From: Panonychus citri
Taxonomy: Eukaryota > Arthropoda > Arachnida > Trombidiformes > Tetranychidae
DNA length: 64,000 nt
Direction: 5' to 3'
NCBI RefSeq assembly: GCF_014898815.1
Contig: NW_026515406.1
Span: forward strand, 682,001 to 746,000
Position numbers and translations under genes: made by a program. The notes under the pieces are model-generated. The model made no database searches, was not told the DNA's origin, and saw only the letters and a list, made by a program, of their open reading frames with translations. Within the stretch, counting starts at the first letter, position 1. Each line of letters starts with the position of its first letter. Positions 25,744 through 36,131 of this stretch are shown here, piece by piece.

Positions 25744-26814
25744 ATGGTTTCCATTGGGGAAGAAATTGCCACCGGTCATGAGGATATGATCCATGATGCG
25801 GTTGTTGACTTTTATGGAACCAAATTGGCCACTTGTTCATCTGACCGAACAATTAAGCTTTTTTCGATTGAGGCCAACAATCAGAATTTAATTGCTGTTC
25901 TTCGAGGGCATGAGGGTCCTGTTTGGCAATTGGCATGGGCTCATCCTGCTTATGGTTCTATTCTTGCTTCCTGTTCATATGATAGGAAAGTTTTAATTTG
26001 GAAGGAAACTGCTACTAATAAGTATGAAAAAGTTTACGAGTATAGTGGACACGAATCATCGGTTAATTCAGTTCAATGGGCACCTAAAGAATATGGGTTA
26101 ATGTTGGCTGCTGCTTCTTCAGATGGAGCTGTTAGTTTAATCTTTAATTCAGGTATGGATTGAGTTAACATTTTTTTTCAGATTCTCTTTGGTACATTTT
26201 ATTTTCTATCGAAATTGCAAATCTATCTGCTCTTTTACCTTTCTAATTGGCATTTTTTTCTGTTAAATTTCATAGGTGGTGGAGGTGATAATTCTTGGTC
26301 AACTAGAAAAATTCCAAATGCTCATGGTATGGGAGTAAATGCTGTCAGTTGGTGTCCCTCTCTTATTCCGGGAATGTCTCTCTTTCAAAATGATCCAAGT
26401 TCTGGTAAAACTCAGATGATTAAACGCTTTGTAACTGGAAGCTGTGATGGTTTAATTAAAATTTGGAAATACATTGATGACGAGGATAAATGGGAAGAAG
26501 AATCTAAATTGGAAGGACACATGGATTGGGTTCGAGATGTTGCTTGGGCTCCATCGATTGGTAAAAGTTACATTGCAAGTTGTGGTCAAGATCGTAGAGT
26601 CCTAATCTGGAAAAATGATGGACAATCAAATGAATGGAAATGTGTCCAAGTTATGGATAAATTTGAAGATGTTGTCTGGCATGTTTCCTGGTCAATCGCT
26701 GGTAATATATTAGCAGTTTCCGGTGGAGATAATAAAGTAACTCTATGGAAAGAAACCTTTACCGGTGATTGGATTTGTATCAATGAAATAGTAAACAAAG
26801 GAGCTCCCATTTAA
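25744..26814 (+). CDS. SEC13: SEC13, COPII and nuclear-pore WD40 protein
   Basis: Two exons, 25744-26152 and 26276-26814, giving 315 residues (animal SEC13 is about 320). The start is the ATG at 25744, giving MVSIGEEIATGHEDMIHDA; the HEDMIHDA block is diagnostic. It forms an open six-bladed WD40 propeller that pairs with SEC31 in the COPII coat and with NUP145/NUP96 in the nuclear pore Y complex. WD repeats are visible as LATCSSDRTIKLF, LASCSYDRKVLIWKE, VTGSCDGLIKIW, IASCGQDRRVLIW and AVSGGDNKVTLWKE. The intron interrupts the Gly-rich GGGGDNSW stretch. It is the only intact copy; a remnant is at 16589-16680. Confidence 0.97.
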
Positions 26815-27101
26815 AACCATAAATCACATACACATACACACACACAACAATCTAACCTTTATCACAAACATAAAAAAAGGTTAAATGTAAAATAATTATA
26901 GTATTTTTTTCCAACTCTTTCAAAACGAAATCTTTTTTTTTCTCACCCAAAAATCCAAAATCAGAGAACAAGAAACACATTTACCAAATTCGAAAATCTT
27001 TTTCTCTTTACTCTTATTTCGTCCCGGAAACAAAATAAAAATCCAATCGAACCAAAATGTTTACCATCTTTCGAATTTGCAATCAGGTCGAATTCGATAA
27101 A

Positions 27102-27151
27102 AAAAATGTGGAACGCTTCACGATTTTGCGTGTCATCCTTGCGCAGGGGCC

Positions 27152-27191
<40 letters not shown>

Positions 27192-27207
27192 CCCGCCGAC
27201 ACGGGAC
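27102..27207 (-). ncRNA. U6: U6 spliceosomal snRNA
   Basis: The minus strand matches the universally conserved U6 sequence. It starts with a 5' stem (GTCCC...GGGAC), then ATATACTAAAATTGGAACG, the ACAGAG box that pairs with the 5' splice site, the AGC triad region (GATTAGCATGG), the CCCCTGCGCAAGGATGACACG block and the 3' end GTGAAGCGTTCCACA followed by a run of T for Pol III termination. U6 is the catalytic core RNA of the spliceosome. Length of about 106 is normal. A TATA box lies upstream at the right distance, so this is probably a functional gene rather than a retro-copy. Confidence 0.97.
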
Positions 27208-27800
27208 AACCAAATTCTCTCGTTGTTTTCTTTATATACTTCGAATGATTTTGTTCATTCACTTTTACGGTTTGTTTTTCTTTACGTGAGTTTTTCGATC
27301 AATTCAATTTTTTTCTTTTCGAATTTTGTCTCAATTGGTTGGATTGAGTTTTCCACAAGTTAATTTGTGTTTAATTTTAATTTTCTCACTCGATTTTTGG
27401 GTCAAATTGTTAAGTCAAGTGGTTCATTTGGTGATTAGATTTGCCGGTTAACTAACTACATCTGTTGGTTTTTTTAGGAACTTCAAGAGGAGGGAAAATT
27501 TTGGTTTTTGAATTTGACGCAATTTGTTTATTGTGATTAGTCAATTTTGTTTGTTTGATATTTAAATTTGATGAGGTTTTTGTTTAAAGTGATTGGCGGA
27601 TTTATTTTGGTAATGATTAGTGGTGTTTGTGTTTTCATGGATTAATTATTTTCTTTTTTGCTCTTTTCTTTAAAAGTGGGTTTAAATTTGTGAGTTGATT
27701 AAAGTTGCTGGTGTTGTGGAGGATGATTATGATTGGGAGTTTTGACTGATTTTTTTTGCAATTTGTTAGTAGAATTGGTTGTTTCTTTTGTTTGTTTAAA
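27208..27800. other. U6 upstream region and GID8 3' flank
   Basis: Pol III promoter of U6 at the left, GID8 3' UTR at the right. T- and G-rich on the + strand. No coding sequence seen. Confidence 0.5.
27230..27238 (-). promoter_or_regulatory. TATA box of U6 gene (Pol III type 3)
   Basis: TATATAAAG on the minus strand, 23-31 bp upstream of the U6 start, as expected for a Pol III snRNA promoter. A proximal sequence element is expected at about 27255-27275, but I cannot identify it without other snRNA genes from this species. Confidence 0.7.
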
Positions 27801-28621
27801 CTATATTTCACCAATAACTTCTGCAGAAGAGAAATCAATCATCTTTGGGAATTTATGTTTCTTTCTCTCTAATTCATTTTGGGTCCAATGGAGTAGTTTA
27901 AGAAGTGTAATTATCTTGGGTTGTTGGACATCAGCGGATCCTGATTGTTCTTGAAGAATTATACTATTTACTTCTAGAGCTAATTGTTGTCGATGTTCTA
28001 TGTGAAGTAGATCAGCGTATGGTGAGCTCAATGGTTTATCGAAAGCAAGCAAAGCTAAGGTTCGCTCTAGTTCATGAAGTTCCAGATATTCAGAGTCAAC
28101 GTTCAACTGTTCCTGGGCAAAGGTTAAGGCTTCCTCAGTTTTCTGTTCTCTAATCAGTTCGATCAATTGTTGTTGCTAAAAAGAATAATAAAAAACCACA
28201 ATTAAAAGAAATACAAGTTAGAAGTAAGAAAAAAAGCTACAACAGAACAAGTGACAAATGAAGTTGATGATAAATTTAAAAGGAAAAAGAAAGCAACGTT
28301 AATGAATGAGAGAGAACTATGTACCTGTAGTTTGAAATAGAGGCTCCTATTTTGATCAATTAACTCAGGGTAATATTGATTAATTAGACACAGAGCATAT
28401 TTAATTTTACCATCTTCAATTGCTTCTCTAATTTGAATCCTTTGTTCCAAGAGAATATTGAAATCAGCCAAATCAGCATCGTTTTCTGATCCTTTAGGTC
28501 TTTGCATGTTCAGACCTGCTTCTTGTTTAAATTTTTCTGCAGCTTCTTTAAATCCTTGAGCAACTAGATAATCCATAATTAACTGATTGATTTGATATCT
28601 TTTCACAGGTAAATTGTCCAT
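27801..28621 (-). CDS. GID8: GID8 / TWA1, CTLH ubiquitin-ligase subunit
   Basis: Two exons, 28621-28325 and 28175-27801, giving 223 residues (human GID8 is 228). The N-terminus has a LisH motif (INQLIMDYLVAQGFKEAAEKF), then a CTLH domain (IREAIEDGKIKYALCLINQYYPEL) and a CRA domain continuing in exon 2 (EEALTFAQEQL...ELERTLALLAF). GID8 is a scaffold of the CTLH/GID E3 ligase, with RanBP9/10, MAEA and RMND5. The start codon at 28621 gives MDNLPVKRYQINQ. The gene is convergent with U6's upstream neighbour and has a short intron. Confidence 0.95.
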
Positions 28622-29246
28622 GATGAAGAATTAGAAAAGAAAACAAAAAAAAAGAAAGAAAAAGGAAAAACAAATGAAAATGAATAAACAGATAAAATGA
28701 TAAAGAGAAATAGAAATAGAAAATAATTTCTATCAACAATTAACTTGCAATAAATGTTACAAGCGAGAAGTTAATCAGTTGAAGAATATGATTTAAATAT
28801 ACTATGGGTTCTTTTAAATAAGAATCAGTAACAATTAAAAAGTAACAATTGGTGAGATTAAATAACAGAAACAAAAGAAAACAAAAGAAAAGAAAGACAA
28901 ATAGAAAGAGAGCAAGTCGGAATTGGAGAAAAGAAAACATTTGGATCTGATCCAAGATCGAAAAAAGAATCGATATGGATCCGGGATCTTCTTCTTTTTC
29001 CGCTTAAATTATGAAGATTATTTTAATTGTTCAATTGATTTGTAACAAAATTAGATGAGATTTTCACTATTAAGGATCACCGTTGATTAGAAAAGAACCG
29101 GCGCTTATGAGTTTATAGATTAATCTGAAGCCTTGGCTTTTTTTATTCTATTCAAGTGTCTAAATTATTATTCTTGTCAAACAATCAAATCTAATCAAGT
29201 TTTATAATGATTGAAATTCGGGTCTGATTGTTTGGAAAGAAGAAAT
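28622..29246. other. GID8 upstream region
   Basis: Purine-rich DNA next to the GID8 start, then mixed sequence. No coding sequence supported. The border with the mobile-element island lies near 29247. Confidence 0.45.
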
Positions 29247-29756
29247 GATCTGATGATGCCAATCGATATACAAACTGTGTAAGTTTTGTTTGGCGATATT
29301 AAGAATATGACCACAAGACCTGCGTATGCCCGGAATCATGGACTATTTGTTACTTTCATGGAAGAAGTTGCCGCTTTGCTGAGCGCGTTTAACAACTTTA
29401 GATCTGATTTTTGGTCTGACTATCATTTTCAGCGCCGGGAGTTTACTAGGGCAAGATTTCATGACGATCGAAAAAGTCAAAATTTTTTCAATGGCCAATG
29501 GATCAAGTTCTCATCTTTGAATGACAATTACTCCGATCAGTCCTACGTCAGATCAAAAAACGAATTAGCTCAATCTACGCAATAAAATATGGACTTTTGA
29601 ATGGCCGAAAAAAACTTACCAAGAAATCCTTTGCATCCAAATTTACCATTTTCCGACTTTGAAAGGTCATCGTAGAAATTTAAGTTTTGTGGTCATATTC
29701 TTGATAACGCCAAACAAAATTTACACATTTCGTCTATCGATTGGAGTCATTAGATC
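29247..29756. mobile_element. Terminal-inverted-repeat element (MITE-like)
   Basis: The ends 29247-29319 and 29684-29756 are inverted repeats of about 73 bp. Shared blocks include GATCT, CCAATCGATA, TGTGTAA, TTTTGTTTGGCG and AAGAATATGACCACAA in the same order and spacing, with scattered mismatches (roughly 80-85% identity by eye). The interior of about 365 bp has no recognisable protein; the open frame 29286-29585 spans one repeat and is not convincing. I could not see a target-site duplication. Size and structure suggest a non-autonomous DNA transposon. Confidence 0.65.
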
Positions 29757-30321
29757 GAAAATTGAACGAATAGTTTTCGCGAAATCTGCTCTCAAAAGTG
29801 GAAATGGTTGGTTATTCCTGTATGGAGCGGAAGTAAACTTAATATTTTGCTTTCCAATTTAAACGGCTACCGATTGGGATTATTTCATTTGTACCGAGAA
29901 TCACATTTTGATAAACTTATTTGGGGTCAATTATTTATTCCGAGTTAGACCTCCTCACTCATAGTGGGAAAGATTTAAAATCTTCTTTTTCTTTTTTCTT
30001 AAAGTTTTCTTTTCATTTTCAAAACTACTAACCTGTGAGGATAAATTATGAAACTTTTGGTCAAACCTTCATAAAACCGTACTGAATTTTCCTGTGAAAT
30101 TTCATTTTCTGATATTTAACACGTGGGAGACCATTGCATACAAATTTCACATCATTAAGGTCAAAAGTGGCGTTAATATATTAGATCAAATTGACCTGAA
30201 ATTAAAATTTTTCAAAATATTTTTTTTTCGATACTTTTAATATCTTGTCAGTGGATTCTCAGATTTTTATAAAAATAAATTTTTCAGAATTCGCTTAAAA
30301 AACTGATCTTAATTCAGTGTT
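29757..30321. other. Unannotated stretch in mobile-element island
   Basis: No gene recognised. Contains T-rich runs (for example around 29985-30015) and no clear repeats. Confidence 0.4.
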
Positions 30322-30915
30322 TCAATTGGGAACCAGATTGTATTCAACCAATATCGTCTTGAGAATTCGTTCCCACTTGTCCAATCTCGATTTTTTTCCA
30401 GAGTCGGATGAAACATTTCTAATATTAAAATCACCAGCACACACTAACCCATCCACTGGTGCGTATTGGTTTCCATCGGCGTCTTCCTTCCCTTCCACTA
30501 GCGACGCAATGACGGACAAAAACTCTTTCAAATTCGAATCATCATTAACGGGTCTTCTATGAAGATTGATGATGGCCATTGAAAAAATTCCATTTCGTGA
30601 ATTTTCCGAACGCAACCGCACTAAGTTACACTGGATGTCCAATCGGGTACATTGATAAGTTCTTATGCGGGTGACTTTAGCTTGAGCGACAAGTGTGACT
30701 AGCTCGGTGCCATGGAGTCTATACATGAATGAGCCCCGAGGATCGTTTGCAGCCCAAGTTCTGGTCAAATCACTTCCAAGGGCTAACATGACGCTAGTTT
30801 TGACTTCCTGAAACGACGCGATCACAATTAAATTTCGATCGCGTGACAATAAATGGTCAATTGAATTCCAAAATACATCTTTTTGGTGATAACAGTGAGG
30901 AAAAGAAATTTCATT
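30322..30915 (-). pseudogene. Endonuclease/exonuclease/phosphatase (EEP) domain fragment
   Basis: Open frame on the minus strand from just after a TAA at 30916-30918 to a stop at 30322, without an early ATG. It has EEP-fold signatures: VIASFQEVKTS with the conserved Gln-Glu near the start, IINLHRRPVND, and VCAGDFNIRN with the metal-binding Asp and Asn. The C-terminal Ser-Asp-His end of the domain is missing. EEP domains like this occur as the endonuclease of non-LTR retrotransposons. No reverse transcriptase is nearby. A truncated retroelement or captured fragment is likely; a real host exon is possible. Confidence 0.5.
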
Positions 30916-31050
30916 TTAACTAAAAAACAAAGATAAATGATCAACTGTATTTATCAAAATTAAAATTAAAATGAAAATTAAATATTCGAAAGAGAATATC
31001 AAAGCGGGAAATTCTATGAACGCGATATTCAAATTACTTACTACTTAGAT

Positions 31051-31155
31051 GACAATCCCAACGTATCTCACCATTTTTCACCATTTAATCGACTTGTTTT
31101 ATTTAACAAGAGGTGGTGAAAAAATGGTGAGATACGAAATTATATTGGGATTGTC
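31051..31155. mobile_element. Palindromic MITE-like unit A
   Basis: Imperfect palindrome of about 105 bp with GACAATCCCAA at the left end and TTGGGATTGTC at the right. Internal arms carry GTATCTCACCATTTTTCACCA and its inverse. The centre has AATCGACTTGTTTTATTTAACAAG. It would fold into one long hairpin. Confidence 0.75.
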
Positions 31156-31211
31156 AGGCAAATAATAAGAAGAAAGAAAAAGGATAAAAGTAAAAAAAGA
31201 ACAAGAACTTT

Positions 31212-31317
31212 AATTGTAATTTCGTATCTCACCATTTTTTCACCAACTATTGTTAAATAAAACAAGTCGATTGAATGGTGAAAAAGTGTTGAGATGCGAA
31301 ATTACATTGGGATTGTC
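31212..31317. mobile_element. Palindromic MITE-like unit B
   Basis: Second copy of the same unit, inverted relative to unit A. The arms, the TTGTTAAATAAAACAAGTCG centre and the right-end TTGGGATTGTC match; the left terminal GACAATCCCA is missing. Unit A and B together form a larger inverted structure with a spacer of about 56 bp. Confidence 0.72.
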
Positions 31318-31575
31318 AATAAATGAATTTAACTAAATATAAAAGCGCACGAAAGTAACCTGAGACAATCCTTAGCTATTTTCTTCATACATTTTTTTTA
31401 ATTTGTATACATTCAGTTTTAGTTTCATCTGTGTTTTTATACATTCAGTTTTAATTTTAATTAGTGGTTTACAAAATGTCCTTTACAAGGTGAATGTTTT
31501 ATTGAAGGCAATGGGCCTATTGCCAAGTGTCACTTTTGAGAATACAATAAGGCATTGAAAAAGCTTCTTTAGGCC

Positions 31576-32274
31576 ATGCACCCCGATAAAGCGAACTCTA
31601 GTTTACAGAGAGTTCACAAGATCGGACCATTCGATGTTAAGCAATTCATTGAGCTTAACTCAAAAATAAAAAAAAATTTCAAGGTGAATGGGACTGCGTT
31701 TGCTAGAAACAAAGAACGACGCCGATACTACCAACAACAGAAACATCAATATCAACAACAACAACAACAAGAACCTGAACACCCGGAACCACAATATCAT
31801 CTACCTCCTTCTCCCCGTGAACAAAGAGTCCGAGATTTTCGACAATCCAATTGTTATATGTCAGATCTGAGTTCATGGTATGCGGACATGATGGCTCATT
31901 TCAAGAAGAAAGAAGATGAGTGGAAAAGAAAGAGACGAGAGAAGGAAGAGAAAAAAAGAAAAGAGAAGCAAGAGAGGAAAAGACAAGAGACACCAGAAAG
32001 TTCCACCGGTGAAAGTTACAAAGATGTGGAGCCCGAAAGTGTCACCGATGAACCAGAATTTATGATCAATTCTGATCATGCTGTTCTGTTCAGTGATACT
32101 AAATATTATATTTTTGACCAGCAAAATAGATCAATCTCACTGGAGCAAGCGAAAGGTTTTTTAGCAAAATACATGAGCCCGTCTGTTTCAGAACCATTAG
32201 CAAAAAAGCAATACACCTGTATCTTGCATAAAAATAAGATATTCTTTTTGGTTGATTGGGGAGAAACTAAATAA
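31576..32274 (+). CDS. Charged hypothetical protein with J-domain-like start
   Basis: Open frame of 232 codons, family not recognised. It begins MHPDKANSS, the HPD tripeptide that ends helix II and starts the loop of a J domain, followed by a helix-III-like stretch. A Gln run (about residues 55-65), a Pro-rich stretch and a very basic coiled region rich in Lys/Glu/Arg (about 110-140) follow. The C-terminus (VLFSDTKYYIFDQQ...FFLVDWGE) looks like a small folded domain. Upstream in the same frame the sequence still looks J-like (EYNKALKKLL just before) but carries TAG at 31570 and TGA at 31537. So this is probably the surviving part of a broken longer gene, inside the mobile-element island. Confidence 0.5.
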   Translation: MHPDKANSSLQRVHKIGPFDVKQFIELNSKIKKNFKVNGTAFARNKERRRYYQQQKHQYQQQQQQEPEHPEPQYHLPPSPREQRVRDFRQSNCYMSDLSSWYADMMAHFKKKEDEWKRKRREKEEKKRKEKQERKRQETPESSTGESYKDVEPESVTDEPEFMINSDHAVLFSDTKYYIFDQQNRSISLEQAKGFLAKYMSPSVSEPLAKKQYTCILHKNKIFFLVDWGETK

Positions 32275-32341
32275 ACAAAACAATGGGTCATGTTGGAGAA
32301 ACAAATCAAAATGACTTGAAAGAGGAAAGAAGAAATACCAA

Positions 32342-32527
32342 GTTTATATACTGTATGATAAAGATGATGGGGATTTTGACATCAGATATTATTGTACATG
32401 TAAGAATGGTGCCCGCACTGTTGGATGTTGCTGTCATATCGCCACAATAATGTGTTATTTGGGATACGCTCGTCATATTCCATCTGAAGAAATAGAGATA
32501 CACTGTATCGGCTCCTATGAAAATTAA
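32342..32527 (+). pseudogene. SWIM zinc-finger remnant, transposase-like
   Basis: Short open frame ending at TAA 32525-32527. It contains YYCTCKNGARTVGCCCHIA followed by TIMCYLGYARH, which fits the SWIM pattern (CxC, then CxH). This RTVGxCxH...YLxYARH type is, from memory, common in arthropod transposase-derived proteins. No DDE catalytic domain is seen upstream and the frame differs from the ORF at 31576-32274, so it is a relic. Confidence 0.6.
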
Positions 32528-34180
32528 ACACTATTGAAGACTGGATCGATGATGATGAATAAGCTATGCAATGTGACCTCATAACATTTCACTTATATTA
32601 AAACACGAAAACATTTCTAACAATTACATAATACAGTTCAAGAATTAAAATTTTTCAATGACCTTGAATGAACTCGAACTTTGATATTTATGCGACTAGA
32701 TTACAGGCATAACACACTAACTTTGATATATCTGTGACATTTGGTTCAGAAGTTACGAGCTCCCGAAGTTATAAGTCCTAAATATGATCACCCGCTGTAG
32801 CAGATCAATCAAAGTAGTTATCGAAAAAAGCTCGAGTCCAGCTATGGACCTTTATCTCGTGATCATTTTGAGCTACTTAAGGTGGGTCCTGACGACGAAA
32901 TGTTCAAATGCGAACCGTTTTAAGAAAAGTGACCTTAAGTCCCTATCTTGTGACCTAATAATGTTTAACCTAAAAACTAGCGTCAGTCAACGGATCATAG
33001 TAAACACTAATCTGAGACAAAAAATCACGATGAAATTCTGTTTAGTTTACGCGTTATGGCCAAAAAACTAAAAAACTTCGAACGCCGATTGTGGCCTAAC
33101 CAGAACTTTTTTAGAACTTTTAAAAAGGGTTAAAGAGTTTATTGAATGGTCTATGCAAAACAATTATTAATTTTGTGTTTGACGGAGGTCGATTTTAGGG
33201 TTGACATACCCCTTTAATCAAGTGATTGTTGAGAGAGAAAAGAAAAAAATAAACAAGGATTATTGAAAAAGTTGATTGTTGTCTTTAAACTTTTGACGCG
33301 GACTGTATTTACAATTTAGAGTTTGTATCACGAGCTGCTAGTACCCGAGGGAATTTTATTATTTTTCACTGAAACTGTGGATTTAATTAGACTTGATTAA
33401 CGTTCGCACTTGATAAATAACAATACCATATTATTCCTTCATCATTTATCAGAGTTATTGATTAGTCGAAAAAAAATGTGGATTAATTAAACCAGTTTCG
33501 TTTCGTTTTATTTAATGTTTAACAATTCGGTTAATTTCTAATAATCAATGAATTAAACTTACAAATAAAAATGAACTTTTTTTACTCAAAGAAAAACAAA
33601 AATCTAATCATTGAGAAAAGACTGATTGTTTTTTCAAATGATAACAATTATAACTAGTTAGTTGATTATAATTAAAATAAAAGGTAAGAAAACAGAGGAA
33701 GAAGAAGAAGAAGATTTAACAATTATGATGATGATAGTTAATTAATTGTGAGGAAGATTTTGAACAATGATCAGGCTTTGATTCTTTGAATTCTCAATCC
33801 GTTTTCATGGCAAAAATCAGGTTAATTATTCAATTATAATCAGTAACAATTAATAACATTATAATTTGGCAGTAATTTAGTTTGTTTGGTTTTTCCTAGT
33901 AAACTTGTTGATCAATATAATCAACTTTAAATTAGCTTAATTTGTTGATAACTTTGCAGTTTAAATTGTAACTTTTTTTCCTTGTTGTAATTTGTTTCAT
34001 CACAAAATTATTTCATTCATTTGGAATAACAATCATATTAATTAAATAAGAATCCATTTCAAATTGTCGATAATCATTCTGGTCAACAATTTATAATCTT
34101 GATTCGTGTATACGAAATTCAAATTTCATTTAACTAATTCGATTTGGAGTTAAATTGTTATTGTTCGGTTTGTTTTCTCA
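32528..34180. other. Right part of mobile-element island and intergenic DNA
   Basis: 32528-33200 is less AT-rich than the flanks and looks like inserted DNA of unknown origin; the open frame 32784-33071 has no recognisable domain. 33300-34180 returns to typical AT-rich intergenic DNA and should hold the 3' UTR of the CIDE-N gene. Confidence 0.4.
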
Positions 34181-36131
34181 CTAAAAATAGCCAGGATGCT
34201 CCATGATTCCATAGTAGTGACCATTGTAAATCACTCCAATTTCCCGAAGAACTTCACCTCTAATTGTTGCCTTAATTATCCAATTGTAACAATCAGCTCC
34301 TTCTTTTTCTCTCTCCAATTTATCCACATCAATTATTCTAGAGCTAAGGCGTTCCAAGATGATTCCAATATCTTTCAGATTAAGGTGACGATCTTGTTTA
34401 ACTGTTAATTGATCAACTAGTAGTAAATAACGTTCACTTAATTGTTCATCATCTCTTTCCGTTGTTTCCGTTTCCGAGTCTGAACCATTTCCATTTGTTG
34501 TCGGTGTTGATACTTGTGAATTTGTTGATTTTTTCACTGATTGATAAGCGTTTTTATTATTATTTGAGCTCAATGTTGATGAGTTTAAATTATTGGCAGT
34601 GTTAGGCTGTGATTTGTTTGATTCTTTGCTTGATTGATTAATTAATCCTCCATTATGGGTATAATCAGTGTCCATGAAACGTACATGACCTTTAATTGTT
34701 TGCCGAGGTTTTCCCGAAGTAATCAAATGAGGACCAGTAATTATTGGAACATTAATTGAGACCGGTGATGATGATAACAGGCCATTCGGAATAGGAGATT
34801 CTGTTATCGGTGATGTTGCCACCGAACGACTAACCTAATAATGTTAATAGAAAACGGAGAAATTAAATTTAGAATGATTTACAAAATGTTTCCAATCCAA
34901 ACAATTGAATTAAACTTACTCTTATTTCACCTCCGTCTCGATGTAAAGCGGCACAATGAAAATCACACTGAGAATGATCGTGATTCGGACTAATTTCACC
35001 TTGGATAATTGTCACATCACCTTGACCACTTTCCTCGGACATATCTTCCTCATTTTCTTTACCCAAAACCTCACCGACCATGAGATCATCTTCATCTTCA
35101 TCATCATCATCATCGTCATTTCCCTGATCACCAACATCTTCAACATCATCTTCCAAACCAGGAATCAATTTTTTACTACATTTTTTACTTCGAACTGTAG
35201 TAGTAATTGTTTTACTTGTCGATTTTATCTGACCAGTTGACTGACCCCTATCAGTACTCTCGGTAGATAGTGATCGTAGTTTAAGGCCGTCAAGTGTCAA
35301 ATTGGCACGATGATGAGATGATGATGATAATAATAAAGGTGATGATGAGTTTAAACCATTTGGCTGAATCGATTGAACCATTAGGGTTGAGCGAGGTAAA
35401 ATTGAGATTCCAGTTCCAGAAATTCCTGATGATAATAAAACATGTGATGATAATGGTCCAGAATTAATTGAATTAGATGTTAATGAAGTTGTAGCCTTTG
35501 ATTGTTGAGTTTGAGCTTGATTATCAACATTTCCTTTAGAATCAGTGACGGAAACAACTTCCAATTTCCAGGGAGGTTCACCTCTTTTTAGTAATATTCC
35601 CGGATCACGATTATCCAATTGTAGAACCACAGTGACATTCCCTGGAAAATCAGAGATTGCTAAGGAATAAGAATGAGGGAAAATAAAAGAAAAGATCAAG
35701 TTAGTAAATTAAATAATCTTTAGAATAAAAAATCAGTTCATTTTCGGTTATTGGTGAAAATTTTACCTGATTTAAGAGCTTCAACTCCCGCTGGAATCCA
35801 TTTCTCATCATTTTGAAGAAGAAGAAAAATCGTCTCATCATCAGCTAATTGAAAATATTGATCATCTTCTACTTCAGTTCCATCAGATTCAAGAACAATT
35901 TTCAATTGATTGGGATTATCAGTTGAATAACCTAATTTAGAAGCTCCAATGGATTTTAATTCCTCCAAGGAACTTGCGATCACAGCTTTTCGCAATTCAC
36001 GATCACAACTCCATATTTTGTATGGCTTTTCTTTTGCATGCTAATTGGAAAAGATAATTAAAAGAAAAGAAAACAATTAAATTAAAAGAAGCGCAAAAAA
36101 AATTCATTAAATTGTACCAATAACTTACCAT
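34181..36131 (-). CDS. CIDE-N domain protein (DREP-like)
   Basis: Four coding exons: 36131-36129 (only the ATG), 36040-35767, 35659-34920 and 34834-34181, about 556 residues. Residues about 2-90 form a CIDE-N domain (PYKIWSCDRELRKAVIASSLEEL...LVLESDGTEVEDDQYFQLADDETIFLLL in outline), the PB1-like interaction fold of DFF40/DFF45, CIDE and insect DREP proteins. The middle is low complexity with an acidic run (about residues 265-300). The last 85 residues look folded (NWIIKATIRGEVLREIGVIY, YYGIMEHPGY) and resemble the C-terminus of synaptic/insect DREP2-type proteins; that link is from memory. Those proteins act in DNA-fragmentation control or, for Drosophila Drep-2, at synapses. Which applies is unknown. 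Confidence 0.85.

Noticed and set aside
26961..27363. Open frames across 27.0-27.3 kb
   Set aside because: They overlap the U6 snRNA gene and its promoter.
29286..29585. 99-codon open frame inside the inverted-repeat element
   Set aside because: Starts in a terminal repeat and shows no domain.
30903..30921. Good splice acceptor at the start of the EEP fragment
   Set aside because: Using it puts a TAA in frame within four bases of the junction.
32640..32760. Possible tRNA around 32.7 kb
   Set aside because: No cloverleaf or B-box found. No tRNA was found anywhere in the window.
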